Below, piece after piece: positions 25,640-37,745 of a stretch of 64,000 nucleotides of DNA. Position 1 is the first letter of the stretch. Each line of letters starts with the position of its first letter. The notes under the pieces were generated by a model, which was not told the DNA's origin, searched no databases, and was given only the letters and a program-made list of their open reading frames with translations. The stretch spans positions 15,156,151-15,220,150 of the forward strand of contig NC_135563.1 of NCBI RefSeq assembly GCF_964340395.1. Direction: 5' to 3'. A program made the position numbers and the translations under genes. The DNA comes from Glandiceps talaboti (taxonomy: Eukaryota; Hemichordata; Enteropneusta; Spengelidae).

Positions 25640-25920
25640 GTGACCGGCGCCTGTCAGCAGACTCTGCCATTTTTTTCATCATTCCATTGTATTTAAACCT
25701 TGTACTTGACATTTCGCAATATTTATAATTCTCAACAAAATACCTCAACATGCCTCACTTCGCTCGTACTCAAAGCAGCCCCGCACGTAGTCCTGCTTGC
25801 ATACGGAGGAATTCGAGACTCGATTCTGACAATTGTCCCTCCCCCTCCGGTGTTTAGAGTCAAGTCAGTAATACAGACTCGTGCACCCGAGGACTACCCC
25901 GCGCGGTATGATCACTGACA
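25640..25920. repeat. GC-rich repeat-like segment next to the inverted-repeat element
   Basis: This is much richer in G+C and CpG than its surroundings. TTGCATACGGAGGAATT (about 25798) resembles GTGCATACGGGTGGATT in the right arm of the neighbouring element. GTAGTCCT (about 25789) and AGGACTAC (about 25889) form a short inverted repeat. A plus-strand frame runs to a stop at 25918 but matches no protein I know and has no splice site. I read it as a second, decayed element or a fragment of the same family; an unrecognised exon is a less likely alternative. Confidence 0.35.
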
Positions 25921-26378
25921 CTGATGACATGATGAGAGAGAACCTTTTCGGATTTACATGTAAAACGGGGAAAGATACGCAAAACATAACGCAAAGTCTG
26001 AAGCCAAATTAAAGTTGTAATTATTTTAATTATTTTTACTTGCCAAATATTTGCATTTTGGAAAGGCAAGACACGTTCATGTCGTTTAACTTTACATGTG
26101 AACTGTCGGCCATATTTAAACTTCAACCGCATGCCTGGCATGCCCTTCCTTACGCAAGTTGTCTGAATTCTGGTTCACTGTCATTCCAAATTGCACGACA
26201 ATATAGAATTAACTACAAGTTACATGTTATCTGAAAACATCACACTTTTATAGTGGGTCTGAAGTGTGATTTTAGTGAGTACTAAGAACGTCCTGTGTTG
26301 ATACTCAAGATACTTGCTGTGGAAAATCGCTCGGTCGAATGAGGTCACCTTCAGCTTCTGGTCGAATCAGGATAGAGT

Positions 26379-26402
26379 ATGCAAATGAGGATGTTGCGGA
26401 TT
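26379..26402. promoter_or_regulatory. octamer plus inverted CCAAT box
   Basis: ATGCAAAT at 26379-26386 is followed within 20 bp by GATTGGCTGAT, an inverted CCAAT box. The same pairing occurs upstream of the exon at 34698-34778 and at 45630-45666. There is no attached exon here, so it may be a distal element or part of a dispersed repeat. Confidence 0.3.
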
Positions 26403-26640
26403 GGCTGATAATGTAGAAGGGTGCAGAATTGGATTTGAAGTTTACAACCCTGTTTCGAACAAACGCTTGTCATTTGGGCGCCCAATGCGTAGAATTATGA
26501 CTATAGCACATATTACATTGCTTGTTTGACGTCAATAGTGTCTTTTGAAAGTGGCAGTTTACTTAAAGTCTCGTCGACTGATTTCCAATATGGCGTCGGT
26601 CATTATGCTCATTAACATATTCATTTTTTTTTTCAAATTA

Positions 26641-26935
26641 CAAAAAAAAAATCATAAAAAATAAAAATGAGGATGTGCTGACTTGAAATTAACAAATCTG
26701 AGTAAGCTACCCCCTGCGCATCAACACGCCAGATATCAAAGCAATCTAATAAGAGGTTTTCAAGGAGTTGATGAAAATGACATTTTATGAAAAAAAATCA
26801 TAAAAAATTGAAAATGGCACAGATCAACTTGGCATGAACAAATCTGAATAGCCTCCCCCCAGGGAACATGCACACCAAATATCGAAGAATTCCGACTGTC
26901 ACTTATGGAGTAGATAGTAAAAATATAAAAGTTTG
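26641..26935. repeat. 146-bp imperfect tandem duplication
   Basis: Both copies start with poly(A) then ATCATAAAAAAT (26651 and 26797). They continue with AAATGNNNNN..GCTGACTTG or ATCAACTTGG, then AACAAATCTGA, then a C-rich block CTACCCCCTG or CTCCCCCCAG, then ACGCCAGATATC or ACACCAAATATC. The copies differ at many sites but stay colinear. There is no coding frame. Confidence 0.75.
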
Positions 26936-27034
26936 ACGGACACCTATGATTCACTCTACTCTCTATACCTCAATACCCACCTATACCTAAAGCTACGCTT
27001 TCAGCTTTCGCTGACAGCGGAGCTAAAAAAAAAA

Positions 27035-27050
27035 GGGGGGGGGGGGGGGG
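27035..27050 (+). repeat. poly(G)16 preceded by poly(A)10
   Basis: Sixteen consecutive G follow ten consecutive A. A similar G17 occurs at 27767-27783. Such runs are prone to length errors in sequencing and can form G-quadruplexes. Confidence 0.9.
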
Positions 27051-27212
27051 TGCAAGGAAAACAAATCTGTATTTTTTCAGTTCTATTCTCTGTCCTTTCT
27101 GTCCTGTCAGTCTCTCTACAACCAACTTCTTTTCTCTTCTCTTTATTGAATTCCTTGTTACAGGTCTATTTCCTTCATTGTAGCATGAAAGACACATGCT
27201 GCTCCGATGTGA

Positions 27213-27239
27213 CGGGGGTGGGTGGGGGGATGGGGGGGA
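27213..27239 (+). promoter_or_regulatory. potential G-quadruplex motif
   Basis: GGGGGTGGGTGGGGGG then ATGGGGGGG gives four G runs with loops of one or two bases, a strong quadruplex pattern on the plus strand. No gene is close enough to suggest a role. Confidence 0.55.
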
Positions 27240-29674
27240 GAGATGCAATGAGGAATGTTTGATGTTCGTTCGAACCTTACAATCTTGCCGTGTTGAACTC
27301 AGGAGTCGGTCGGATATAAAAAAGGTGTTTTTTTTCTGATGTCAGAGCTGCAAATTAGGGTCGGTCGGGAGATGAGAAACAGAAAAATACATAGGGCCGC
27401 CCTATTACTACAAGGGCTGCTTTTTAATACGCAATCAAAATTTAATTCTTATGATGTGATATATGACCACAGGGATGAATGTTTGCAGAAAATCAACACA
27501 TCTTTTTACATCTCTTGCAATGCTACCTCTCTGCTTAGTTTGATCTCAAAAGACATTGCCTGCAGTTATACTTTTCAGTACGGTTTAAATTTCTATCGTT
27601 TTCTGTCATCTTCAGAATGATGATTTCCTGAGTTTTTCAACACTATTTGTACGATAACAGCAGTAACATTTCACAGTTTTACACCTGAATTTTAATCATC
27701 TAAAAAAAAAATGGATCTCTATTTTAAATGAAAATAAAAACTTCTTACAAACACAATTTTTTTAAAGGGGGGGGGGGGGGGGGTTGAGACAGTCATAGAG
27801 GGAGTTCTTCACATCCATGCAACTGTCTTTTCATGGAAATTGTCAACCTCATAAAAATGCACATATTTTTTGTCAATAAAAATAGCTAAGAATGAGTTGA
27901 AGGTCGAACCTACCAGAATTACTTTTGTTGTATCATATACGAAAATCCTTGTCATTTTGTGTGGTTTCATCTATTATTTTTATATAATAATTTTCAAAAA
28001 GGCAAAAAGTATTCTGTTGAAAATTTCTTCACAACAAAACCAATATGGCGACAAAATTTTGGATCAAATTTCTTCTAGCTATTTTGATGGTGTTTTAAAA
28101 CATTTTTTTGTATCTGAGAGAAAAAGCTATGAAATGTGTCATGAAACTTTATTTTTTTTAAACCTTAGTTTCCATTCTTAGTCATTTTATTTCCAGTGTC
28201 TTCAGAAACTCAAAAAAAAAACGTGAAACAGAGTATTTCCATCACGCTTTTACTTAGCCGTGACAAAATTGAAGCCATAAATTCAACATGAAAATAAAGT
28301 TTAATATTCGACAGGAGTGTGTAGATCATAAGCCGCCTATGAATAGCAGACAGGTGACATGTATCAGAATTGTCTGAGTGCATACTTCACGTTATTTCTG
28401 TAATAACCACATTAATATCATATATCTTATTCAATTTTCATCGATCATCCAGTCTATACTTTTATCACCAACTCACTCCGGTACACAGATGAGTGAAAAA
28501 ACAAATGTGCCGCCATATTTGAGTACGATATGAAATTCTCTAAGTAGTATTAATTCCATTTTAATCATATTTTTACCTGTGATATGAAAAAGAAACTGCG
28601 TATTTGTATAGACGCCATGCTTTCCTATCATAGTTGTGTAATAATCATATCCTATTAAACTAGCCATCATTTGTCTGAATAGACCTGACACAAAAGATCG
28701 TTTCAGGGCTGTCGCCACACCACGCTGTTAGCAGCCCCATATTCTGATCTGTGTATGAAGTTTTTTTAATGGCATTTAATAGTTTATTGTGGCTACTAAT
28801 AATCCACGGACAGACATGTGGTACACAGTCTGTATAATGACTCTCCTTTGTCTTGTTGATAAGCAACCAATGTGCTCATCCCCACCTGTTCCCCGACACC
28901 ACAATAAGTTTCTGACCCCGAGTGTACTCCTAAGCATGCCTCCATGCATTGTACGACTAAAGTACAGTATAGACACTGAAATAGCCCATTTCTGACCAAA
29001 CTGAAGGCCAAAATAGCACTGCTTTAGTGGTGGTGCAATGCCATGAGTTTTGAATAGCGAGTTTGTGGCTATGAGTGACAGGCAGCTTGGCTTTTATTAC
29101 TTCCTGGGAGGCGATTGAATGCTGAAATTCTCATTTTCTTCACCATGCCTCTGTACTTTTTAACAACTGACACAACGTCTTTATTAACTGGACTATTATG
29201 TTAACAATGAAAATGTCATATTAAACTCTTTTCAACAGCGACAGACCATAAATTTTTGACATTATTTCTCTAATATCATAATTACTATCCAGTAATGACT
29301 AATTACATTTGTTTGTATAATGATTTTCCAAAATAAATGGCACTTTTGTGTCAGCACTACCATATAAAACTAGAAGAAAAAAGCTGAAAACGATATGAAA
29401 AAAAAAAATTGGCTTAGCCGCTTTCTTTGTGCTTGTTAAGACATGCTGAATTTTTCAATAACCTCTCACAGGAAGTAACCCCTAACCTTGCATTCATGCA
29501 AATTTTTTTTTTGTCAGAAATGACAAAACTCGTTCAGAACATATTAAAATACAACAGTGCGCTATTTTCTGTCACAACATTTCATAATTTGCTCAACAAA
29601 GAGAACGAAGCCTGTGGATTTCTGTTATGTTTACAGGCAGGAGGGAAAGTGTTTTAACAATTATTCGGCGGTCT

Positions 29675-29690
29675 TTTGACGGCCGTCAAA
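29675..29690. repeat. 16-bp perfect palindrome TTTGACGGCCGTCAAA
   Basis: The sequence equals its own reverse complement and is GC-richer than its surroundings. Perfect 16-bp palindromes are rare by chance. It could be a dimeric protein-binding site or a remnant of a transposon end; nothing else supports either. Confidence 0.6.
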
Positions 29691-32477
29691 TTTGTGTCTT
29701 GACTTATTGAAGGGTTTAATTAAGTTGACTGTCTGCCAAGTTGGTTGGGCCGCAATAAGGGAAAACAGAAATAGTCCTTCAATACACTATCGTTTCCTTG
29801 GCTCTAAAACAGGTGGAGTTTATGTTGGGTATATTGTTAGTGTCTTCATCGATTTGAATCCGGCCTATTATTGGGGTTTTGCGGATGGATAAAGTGGGAT
29901 AAGTTTGTCACGTTTGTGAATTGTCACATTTCGTAGGGCAGGTGGCTAGGATTGGTTAGTAGCAGTGCTAACCTTTGAAAGCTACATCATTACGGTAAAA
30001 GAAAATGAGAGTATGCGGTCCCAAAGGTTCTCTACATGGAGTTTAATCTCGTCTCCTTGTATATTCACAACACCTGTGTATCAAAAAACAACACTGTGCT
30101 GTCCTCTGATCTGGTTTCTTATCCTCCTGTCAGTACTGTAGCAGTTTAGCGATAAACACATAACATGAAAGTATTATAGATTTTTTCTAGTCTTTCAAGT
30201 TAAACAGAACACAACATACAGAGTGATGTTCAGTGTTACATATTTTTTACCACTAGTTCTTTTTTTAAAATGAAAATGACAGCAATTTCTTCCTGGTTAT
30301 CATAAACTATCACCAGCTGTGAGTTCTTTCTATTCTTTTAATGCCCTTCACTTTCATTGTTTGAAGGACCTTTTGGTCTCACTTAAAATACGGAACACTT
30401 GGCACCAGGCTTTTCATTTCAAATATGCAAATTTACTGGTCTGAAATTAATATCTGGAAAAACTCCATAATATTGGACAAAAATTTTAAAAAATACATGT
30501 TTCCCTGAATATTGTTACATATGTACCCAAAATGAGAGTAATTGCAATTAAAATCTAAGGAGCTGGTTAAAAAAATTGGTCCTTCCGACAATATTCAACA
30601 AACCAATATGGCTGCCATTAAATGTACATTTCATAGCGATTTCTCCTTTGATGCTTTACCATAGAGAGTTATCAAAGCATGCAATAAGCACACACTTGAC
30701 TCCGTTTATAAGTGATAAAACTTTAAACACATATTGCTGGTAAATGGTTTTCGAATGTCCACTTCATTATCATTTCCTCAACTGATATTTTGCTTCTGCG
30801 TCTCTAAGGAGCAGACAATTCTCCTCTAAATATATTATCAGGCTTGGTTGATTTCTCTCATCATTTATATTTCCATCAATCAAAACATTATCAAAACTAA
30901 TGGCAACTTGAATTTCTCATTTGGCCTGTTTAGATATATCTCCACTGAAACCCATATACATATCTACTTCAGCTCAGTGTAATCGAAGGAAATTGTACAG
31001 CAACACTGAAAAGAGGCGGGAAGGAAATGTGAACTATTTTACTATGAAAATTGTAGAGCGAAGTAGGGAGAATGACCTGCACTTTGTAGCACAACTGTGG
31101 TGCTGTAGAACACTGGTACAGTTTCATCTCTCTGTTAGATCTTGAAGTTTAATTGATGAGGTCATGAATATTGCATGGAAACCACACACAAGCCAAGAAT
31201 CAGAAGTTCGTGTTCTGCTCTGCTAGTTTCATAAAGCTGAAGACATCAGGATCCATGTGTTGGTTATGACTCATCGTCCACTTTATGCTCATCCCAAGGC
31301 TCCTTGGAAAAACACACACCTAATTCCAGTATCCACAAATTCTGACATCCACAATCCTAATGAATTATCAGGCCAAATCTTGCCAACTATCAACAGATAA
31401 AACTATGGCCCATATTGGTTATTATCTTCACTATTCTCACATAAATTACAGCTATCTTGGGGTATCCTAAATTCTACTTTGTCAGTTTCAGGTAACTTAC
31501 AAACCGAGTCTCTAAGGTAATTTACTTGGGATGGAATTTTTTTCCTATATATCGGTGTCATGATTGACCTTTTGACCCCGGCATTGCAAAACACCATTAT
31601 GTTTTATATTCCTAACAGTTCCAAAACACAAAATCCCCTGATATATACCAGGGATCAGAAATCCATTTTACGACATCACTGACATTTGTGATAGTCTCAC
31701 AAATATCTCAACAAAGTCTGAAATATTGATACATCTCTCTCAATGAGTTAAAATGAAGTGATAAAACCTTGTGTGATTACCATGATATAAGGACCCTTAT
31801 ACTGCTTACACCTGTACCAACTATCAGGCATAGTATATGTATTACATAGCTGTCACATAGTACACCTGTTACAAACTCCAATACTTCACTTCTCTTTCCG
31901 TGTATAATATCCCTTCCATCTGTTCCTTTCATATGAATAATAACTGACATTTTGTTTCTCAATAACCCGGAGTTTCATCCATTGTCAAGTCTAAACACAG
32001 ATATAAATATCTGTCAGTTTAATCAAACTTCGCTGTCCTTCTAGTACTCAGTACAGACAGGGAAAGACTGACACACAAAGAAACTCACTTAACATATTTT
32101 CTTAAAATAAATATAGACCATGTTGATGTTGGGTCAACAAATCCACACTACAGGCAAACTATGTTGATTTCACACTATTGTACTAAAGGTAACACATGTA
32201 CCATAATTAACTGGTAAATTTTGAAACCAAAATATCAGTTTTATCTGCAAATTATAGATATTTGACAAACAAATGGTATATTTTTTCAACACATATTATG
32301 TTTCTTATATATGACAGTATGCTTGCAGCTTCCATGGTTCAATGGTGAATTGTATGATCTCTATTTTTGTCTGTCTGTTTATTTCGTTGCCTATTCGAAT
32401 GAGATCTAAAAATATCATTAGGACAATATGGACACTGAAAAATAGCAGAATGGACATTACTCATGAATTTACAATGT

Positions 32478-32711
32478 GACATACACACATACATACACAC
32501 ATACATACATACATACATACATACACACACACACATACACACACACACACACACACATACATACATACATACATACATACATACAGACAGACATACATAC
32601 ATAAATAAATACGTGCATACACACACATCATGCACGCATGCAAACATAATTGCATATGTGCGTACGTATATATACATATATATGTACACACACACACACA
32701 CTCTCTCTCTC

Positions 32712-32764
<53 letters not shown>

Positions 32765-32776
32765 AAAAAAAAAAAA
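32478..32776. repeat. compound microsatellite (CATA)n-(CA)n-(TC)n-poly(A)
   Basis: Interspersed ACAT and AC repeats (32480-32600) are followed by a short mixed spacer with ATATATAC. Then come (AC)n at about 32686-32700, a (TC)n tract of about 60 bp (32700-32761) and A14. Open frames on both strands are repeat products. Confidence 0.93.
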
Positions 32777-34697
32777 GAGGGGAGAACTGCAGATTTCTAT
32801 TTAAATAAACAGTTGAAAGAGGCAATATATTGACAATAATGTTTAACTACTTGAGGCCAAAATATACCTTGAAATAAAACTCTCCAGTTTCCAATTAACC
32901 CAGTGGATGTCATTGCCACTGACTTTCATTACATGTAAATATTCCAACACATACACTCTCCTCATCACAATTGATATTTTACTCACAACATTATGCCAAG
33001 TCTTGTAAAATATCTAGGTCACACGAATCTGAAATCAATACAACGGCTATACAAAAACCACAAAAAACATAATCATAGAAATCTGGGTGACATTTCTTCT
33101 CAATTCTTAATTCTTCAGATTAACTAAAACCCTTCCAATCTGCAATTACATCTAATTTTGAAACTAGTTTTTCCGCTGAAGGCCACATTGCCATGCAACT
33201 AGTTGTCTCACCCACAGGTATTTTTTTATCTAATTATGAGCTATATTTCGTGACATAAAAACAGCAAAATACTTTTGTTTGACTTGGGGGAAAACAAGAG
33301 ACAAAGGAAAAGATATAATTTACATAGATGGAAGGTTTTGATACTCACAATTAACTCTTTAAACTTAAAGAGTATATGTGTACTTAGAGGCCATTTTAAT
33401 GTAATTACATAAAAGTAGCTAAATACACTTCAAGATGGACTGAGATATATACACTACCATGTTGCCCTACACTGCTGTGTATTCATCTCTTTTTATAACA
33501 AGGACTCAACAACTACATGTTATTCTTACTATTTCATAACACAACTCTATCTTACATTTATTAAAACACTGCATTTTTTTGGCTTTAAAATATTTTTTTT
33601 CATGATGATATTTCCTGAAGTGATTCTTTTAAATGACCTAACACATCAGCTTCCATGCCATCTTTTATTTATATATTTATTTATAACACATGTTGGATTA
33701 AATTTGCAGAAGCCGTATCAAGGACAAGATATATCAGCGAAAATGAACGTTTTCACATAACCTGTACAACAAAAGAACAACCCAGTCAGTTTTACCAGAT
33801 AACTTCATTGTGATAACACCCTGCGATCGAGTATTTTCTTTATTGTTTTTAGTCATGAAATGAAATTAGGAGTCAGCTGTAGCTAATGAATAGTGTGTTA
33901 CAAACACAAAAGGCAACAAGTCTACAATGAGTCTGATTTAAATAACTTCCTTTCAGAACGCCTTAGCTTCCATTGTATTGTTTTTCTCTCTTTTTTTTTG
34001 AATTTCCCTTGGGCCTCTGGATGTACAGTAGAATGTATTCCAGAGAACATAAGGAAATCGACAGGTTAGCCACATCAGCATACAAGCATATGGTTGAACA
34101 TCTACCACGGTATAATATAACATGTCGTGATAACAAGACAAGAGAGCATGGTTTCTACTAAAATGGTCTATGTGAGGTGAATACGCAATGTTCACCGTTC
34201 AGCAATTAAGCTGTTTTATGAATGGCAGGGAGGCTAACCAAGCCAGCTCCTGACTGAGTCTGTACGCTTAGTTAACCACTGTGAAAATATCACCACTCAA
34301 ATAAACCCCATCCATTTGCCCACAGGAAATTTTACACTTCCAGCTAGGCTTAATTTACATGCCGACAACTGCAGATAAATTTTCAAATGAATTAATTTAA
34401 TTGTTTGCAGCCGAGCCCTGGAATAAAATGTACAAATAAGTTGGAGTCGGAAGCGAAGCAAAATGTACTATTCTAATCTAATCTACTACGGAATGTTGAA
34501 TTCACATGTACTTGTATTGTTCACAGCTGATATGAAATGAACACCGGTTGATGTGACATCAACACACACTTGAATATTCTGCACTCATTGACACTCTACT
34601 ACTTACTTTGATCATTACAACCTGCATACAACTGACAAAAAAATCAACAATAAACACTACTAAAAATATTTCCGAATGAAAAAAAAATAATTCTTAC
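32777..34697. other. noncoding sequence, likely intron after the exon at 34698-34778
   Basis: AT-rich with no recognised exon or repeat array. It lies directly 3' of the candidate first exon on the minus strand. The first intron bases are GTAAGAATTATTTT. Confidence 0.45.
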
Positions 34698-34778
34698 GGT
34701 TGGAGGCACTGAGACGGGTACGGGGACCGTTCCTAACGGTACTGTAGCTTGGATGGGGACCGCGGATCCTGTTTCCAT
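34698..34778 (-). CDS. candidate first coding exon (27 codons), alternative TIA1 N-terminus or separate gene
   Basis: On the minus strand an ATG at 34778 in favourable context (ACACAATGG) opens a frame of exactly 27 codons, ended by a consensus donor GTAAGA at 34697. The exon leaves in phase 0. The peptide starts METGSAVPIQ and continues with a Val/Pro-rich segment (VPLGTVPVPVSVPP). It has low complexity, no signal peptide and no membrane segment. Base composition is far richer in G+C than the surroundings. A GC box, CCAAT box and octamer lie 140-220 bp upstream. I do not recognise the peptide. The TIA1 exon at 3673 is the next exon I can see on this strand and begins in phase 0, so joining them would keep frame. 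This would give a TIA1 form with this leader instead of RRM1. Equally, the exon may belong to an unrelated gene, or unseen exons may lie between. Confidence 0.6.
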
Positions 34779-35000
34779 TGTGTAACCACTAATACTAATA
34801 TATATGATGTGAGCAGGTAGGGTAAGCAGGCAGGCTGTATAGTCAGAGGGTAGATAGATCCAGAGCTACGGATTGCCCACAGCTGCTCTTCGCTACCTGT
34901 GCTTGCCAGCAACATCCATATGCAAATGTCATATCCCTGTATGAAGTGTACCGCCTACGCATACATATTCATACTCTTTTCTGATTGGTTGGGGCGGATC
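34779..35000 (-). promoter_or_regulatory. proximal promoter and 5' UTR of the exon at 34698-34778
   Basis: Reading on the minus strand towards the start codon there is a GC box (CCGCCCC, 34997-34991), an overlapping CCAAT box (ACCAATCAG, about 34990-34982), and an octamer ATTTGCAT (34927-34920). A GC-balanced stretch follows, containing CAGCTGTG and CAGGTAGCG, that would be 5' UTR. There is no TATA box at a typical distance. The CCAAT-to-ATG distance is about 205 bp, so transcription probably starts near 34900; this is inferred. Confidence 0.5.
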
Positions 35001-37189
35001 ATATTTACAAAAATTATTTCCTCATTATCTCTGAGGATAGCAGTATTATCATACCAGCCTAAACCTAGCGGTGTGTTGACCTGCCCCGACAAATAATCTA
35101 ACACATGTAGGACATACACAACACACACACACGGATCATTCAATAGCAAATTGTTTCTTTCATGCCGACACAATAGAACAATGGCATACAACCTGTTGCC
35201 GGCGATAAATCATTGTTTTCTCTGTTAGAGTGTTACACATAACATTTTATTTTATTTCATCTCTGAATGTTTTTCTCTTGTGTTTTTTTAACTCTCTCTC
35301 TCTCTCTCATCCTTTTTCTGTATTACAAGTACTGCACTGGGCTACTTAGTTCGTATCGATTCTACTACAACTCACAAAACAAACAGGACTATAACTGACC
35401 AATTTCGAAAAACAAACGCATCTTGCCATCAATCAAGAGAGTGCTTTAAACATCCTTATGTGTCTGGCAAAGTAATTTCTACCTACTTCCATCTTAAAGC
35501 CAAATATAATTGAACACAATCAATTTACAACATCAATTATAATTTCTAAATACCTGTAAAAATAATTTGGAATTATTTTGCATACATTCATGAATTGCTA
35601 TTTTTAAATCAGCCATTATGACATTTACAGTACATCTTTTTTCATATTTGTTTTGCAGAAAAAGGATATAAATCACAAATTTTTTGACAATTATCCACAA
35701 ATGTTGTAGGCGTGAACTTCTCTTTAAATGTTAAAATCATAATATACTAATTTCTTTGTGATTATTTTCTGCTAAATTAATTTACAATCTATGGTTTGAT
35801 ATCATTTTACAAGGTTTCAATACCCACAATCAGACTTTACAAAGTGTGTGTGAAAAATGTGGAGTTAAAAAAAAAATATTATGAATTTTATGAAACCAAA
35901 TTGTGCAATTTAATAAGTTGTGAATTTTCATATATGGATTTGGTAAAAATGAATTATTTCTCAGGTGTGAAATAAAATTATACTATCTCTCGAGTACAGA
36001 CAGAGAGAAAAAAAACAGAATTCTATTTAGTATAATTTTGGTAACAAATAGCCTTTTACAAATGATGGAAACAATTAAATTGCCTAAGCTTCGTGTTTCA
36101 TTTCAAGAATACAAATTATTCCAATATTCTTTGTCATGCAAATTACATCCTATTGATATGCAAATTAGCTGACACTGTGTTTAACAGTACTTGGGGGATG
36201 AGTGTCATGTCAGCTGGCGGCTTAACAATTCTACAAGCGTAAAATGATAGTAGAATGTGATGGCACACTTCACATAAAATAACACACACACACTGTCAAT
36301 GAAGATTTATAAGAGTAATCGAACACTCATTCTTTTCTTTTTGGATTATTTATAAAAAAAAAAAAATCATTAAAACAAAATTTACACCTCCCCAGGTACA
36401 GTGGGGGTAAAACAGATAAGGTTTCCATTTGGAAAGTTCATGATCAAGTATTCTGTTCACTTTAGAGTATTATGAGATGTTTATGTATTGTTTTTGAAAA
36501 TAGCCATAAAATACTGTCAAAGCCATTTACTCAAATGATCCACATAGGAAGAAATGAGGCTGAACAGCGATTCCGCTGATGGTGAACACATATCATAGCG
36601 GACCGTTACTTGACATTTTATCAACTGGGAAATAAGTATGTGCCTTACTTCTATATAATTACTGACTTATTCTTCCTGGGGCAAGAAATGCGTGACATCA
36701 TCAGTCACGTTTTTTTTTTTCATTTAGACTGCATATACATTTACCTCTGGTACTATTACGAAGAAAAATTTTCTCTTGTGGAAAGGTCATCAACAATTTC
36801 AAACTATATCATGGATAGAATAGTCAACCAAATATCAATGATAATGAAGCCTACTAGCCTGGCAGCAACAGTTGACTATTGATACTTTTACCAGCAGATG
36901 TAACAGAGAACAAGAAAGCAATGACCACATTAAAACATAAATTGCCAGGTAAAAAACACTTGCAGTGATGTTGAAACTTTGCCAGGTAAAAAACTCAGAC
37001 ACTGGTTAATTAGAGTAAATGCCTACAGTATCCCCTACAATGACCCAACGGGGACATGCCATTGACAAGTTTTTATGTCCAACATGCCAAGGAAGCTATT
37101 ACTTCCAAATTCAAGTCTTAACTTTATTAATAACAGCATCATTTCTAAGCAAAAAATAACATTATGCAGTATAAATCTGTCACAAGTAT
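35001..37189. other. noncoding sequence upstream of the promoter
   Basis: No exon was recognised on either strand. It contains a short (TC)9 tract at about 35291-35309 and two octamers 22 bp apart (36136 and 36158). The plus-strand frame at 36610-36882 is of chance character. Confidence 0.4.
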
Positions 37190-37252
37190 CACTATGAAAT
37201 ATACAATATGTCAGAAACATCACGATGAAATGTACAATGTCAGAAATAACAT
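37190..37252. repeat. 31-bp tandem duplication
   Basis: TCACTATGAAATATACAATA then TGTCAGAAACA is followed directly by a second copy starting TCACGATGAAATGTACAATG and ending TCAGAAATAAC. It sits immediately beside the 39-bp minisatellite. Confidence 0.75.
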
Positions 37253-37745
37253 TATTTCTTGCCGGGTGATTTGGATATCAAATGAGTTTTGATATTCTTG
37301 CCTGGTGATTTGGATATCAAATTAGTTCTCAAATTCTTACTTGGTGATTTGAATATCAAATTAGTTCTGATATTCTTGCCTGGTGATTTGGATATCAAAT
37401 GAGTTTTGACATTCTTGCCTGGTGATTTGGATATCAAATTAGTTCTGATATTCTTACTTGGTGATTTGAATATCAAATTAGTTCTGATATTCTTGCCTGG
37501 TGATTTGGATATCAAATGAGTTTTGATATTCTTGCCTGGTGATTTGGATATCAAATTAGTTCTCAAATTCTTACTTGGTGATTTGGATATCAAATTAGTT
37601 CTGATATTCTTACTTGGTGATTTGGATATCAAATTAGTTCTGATATTCTTGCCTGGTGATTTGAATATCAAATGAGTACTGATATTCTTGCCTGGTGATT
37701 TAGATATCAAATTACTTCTAATATTTTAGCCTGGTGATTCTATTA
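37253..37745. repeat. 39-bp minisatellite, about 12.5 units, with 3-unit higher order
   Basis: The unit contains TTCTTGCCTGGTGATTTGG and ATATCAAATTAGTTCTGA. Because 39 is a multiple of three, the minus strand is open through most of the array and reads as repeats of ISKSPGKNIRTNL. Differences between units nearly all change the amino acid (GK/SK, IRTNL/IKTHL, ISK/IFK). The unit at 37712-37745 has an in-frame TAA. No splice signals frame it. Both facts argue that it is not protein-coding. Units recur in sets of three (KTHL, RTNL, SK-RTNL), a 117-bp higher-order repeat. Confidence 0.93.

Larger units (their letters stand above)
26936..32477. other. noncoding sequence with homopurine and poly(G) runs
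   Basis: No supportable exon. It contains A10-G16 at 27025-27050, a G-rich run at 27213-27239 and G17 at 27767-27783, a 16-bp palindrome at 29675-29690, and octamers at 29496 and 30425. A GC-balanced patch at 28860-28960 is open in more than one frame but resembles nothing known. Confidence 0.4.

Noticed and set aside
28776-29011. GC-balanced patch with open minus-strand frames as a possible exon
   Set aside because: Possible AG and GT dinucleotides exist but the pyrimidine tract is poor, several frames are open and no family is recognised.
29692-29892. 66-codon plus-strand frame after the 16-bp palindrome
   Set aside because: Starts with no good context or splice site, no recognisable domain; chance length for this composition.
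30560-30625. Minus-strand PYWFVEYC resembling the PYCFVEF motif of TIA1 RRM1
   Set aside because: The rest of the exon does not match, the frame hits a stop within six codons without a splice donor, and no proper acceptor precedes it. It arises from a GCCATATTGG word that recurs in the window.
37252-37710. 152-codon basic repeat protein (ISKSPGKNIRTNL units)
   Set aside because: No ATG start, in-frame stop in the outer unit, unit differences are almost all amino-acid changing, and no splice context.
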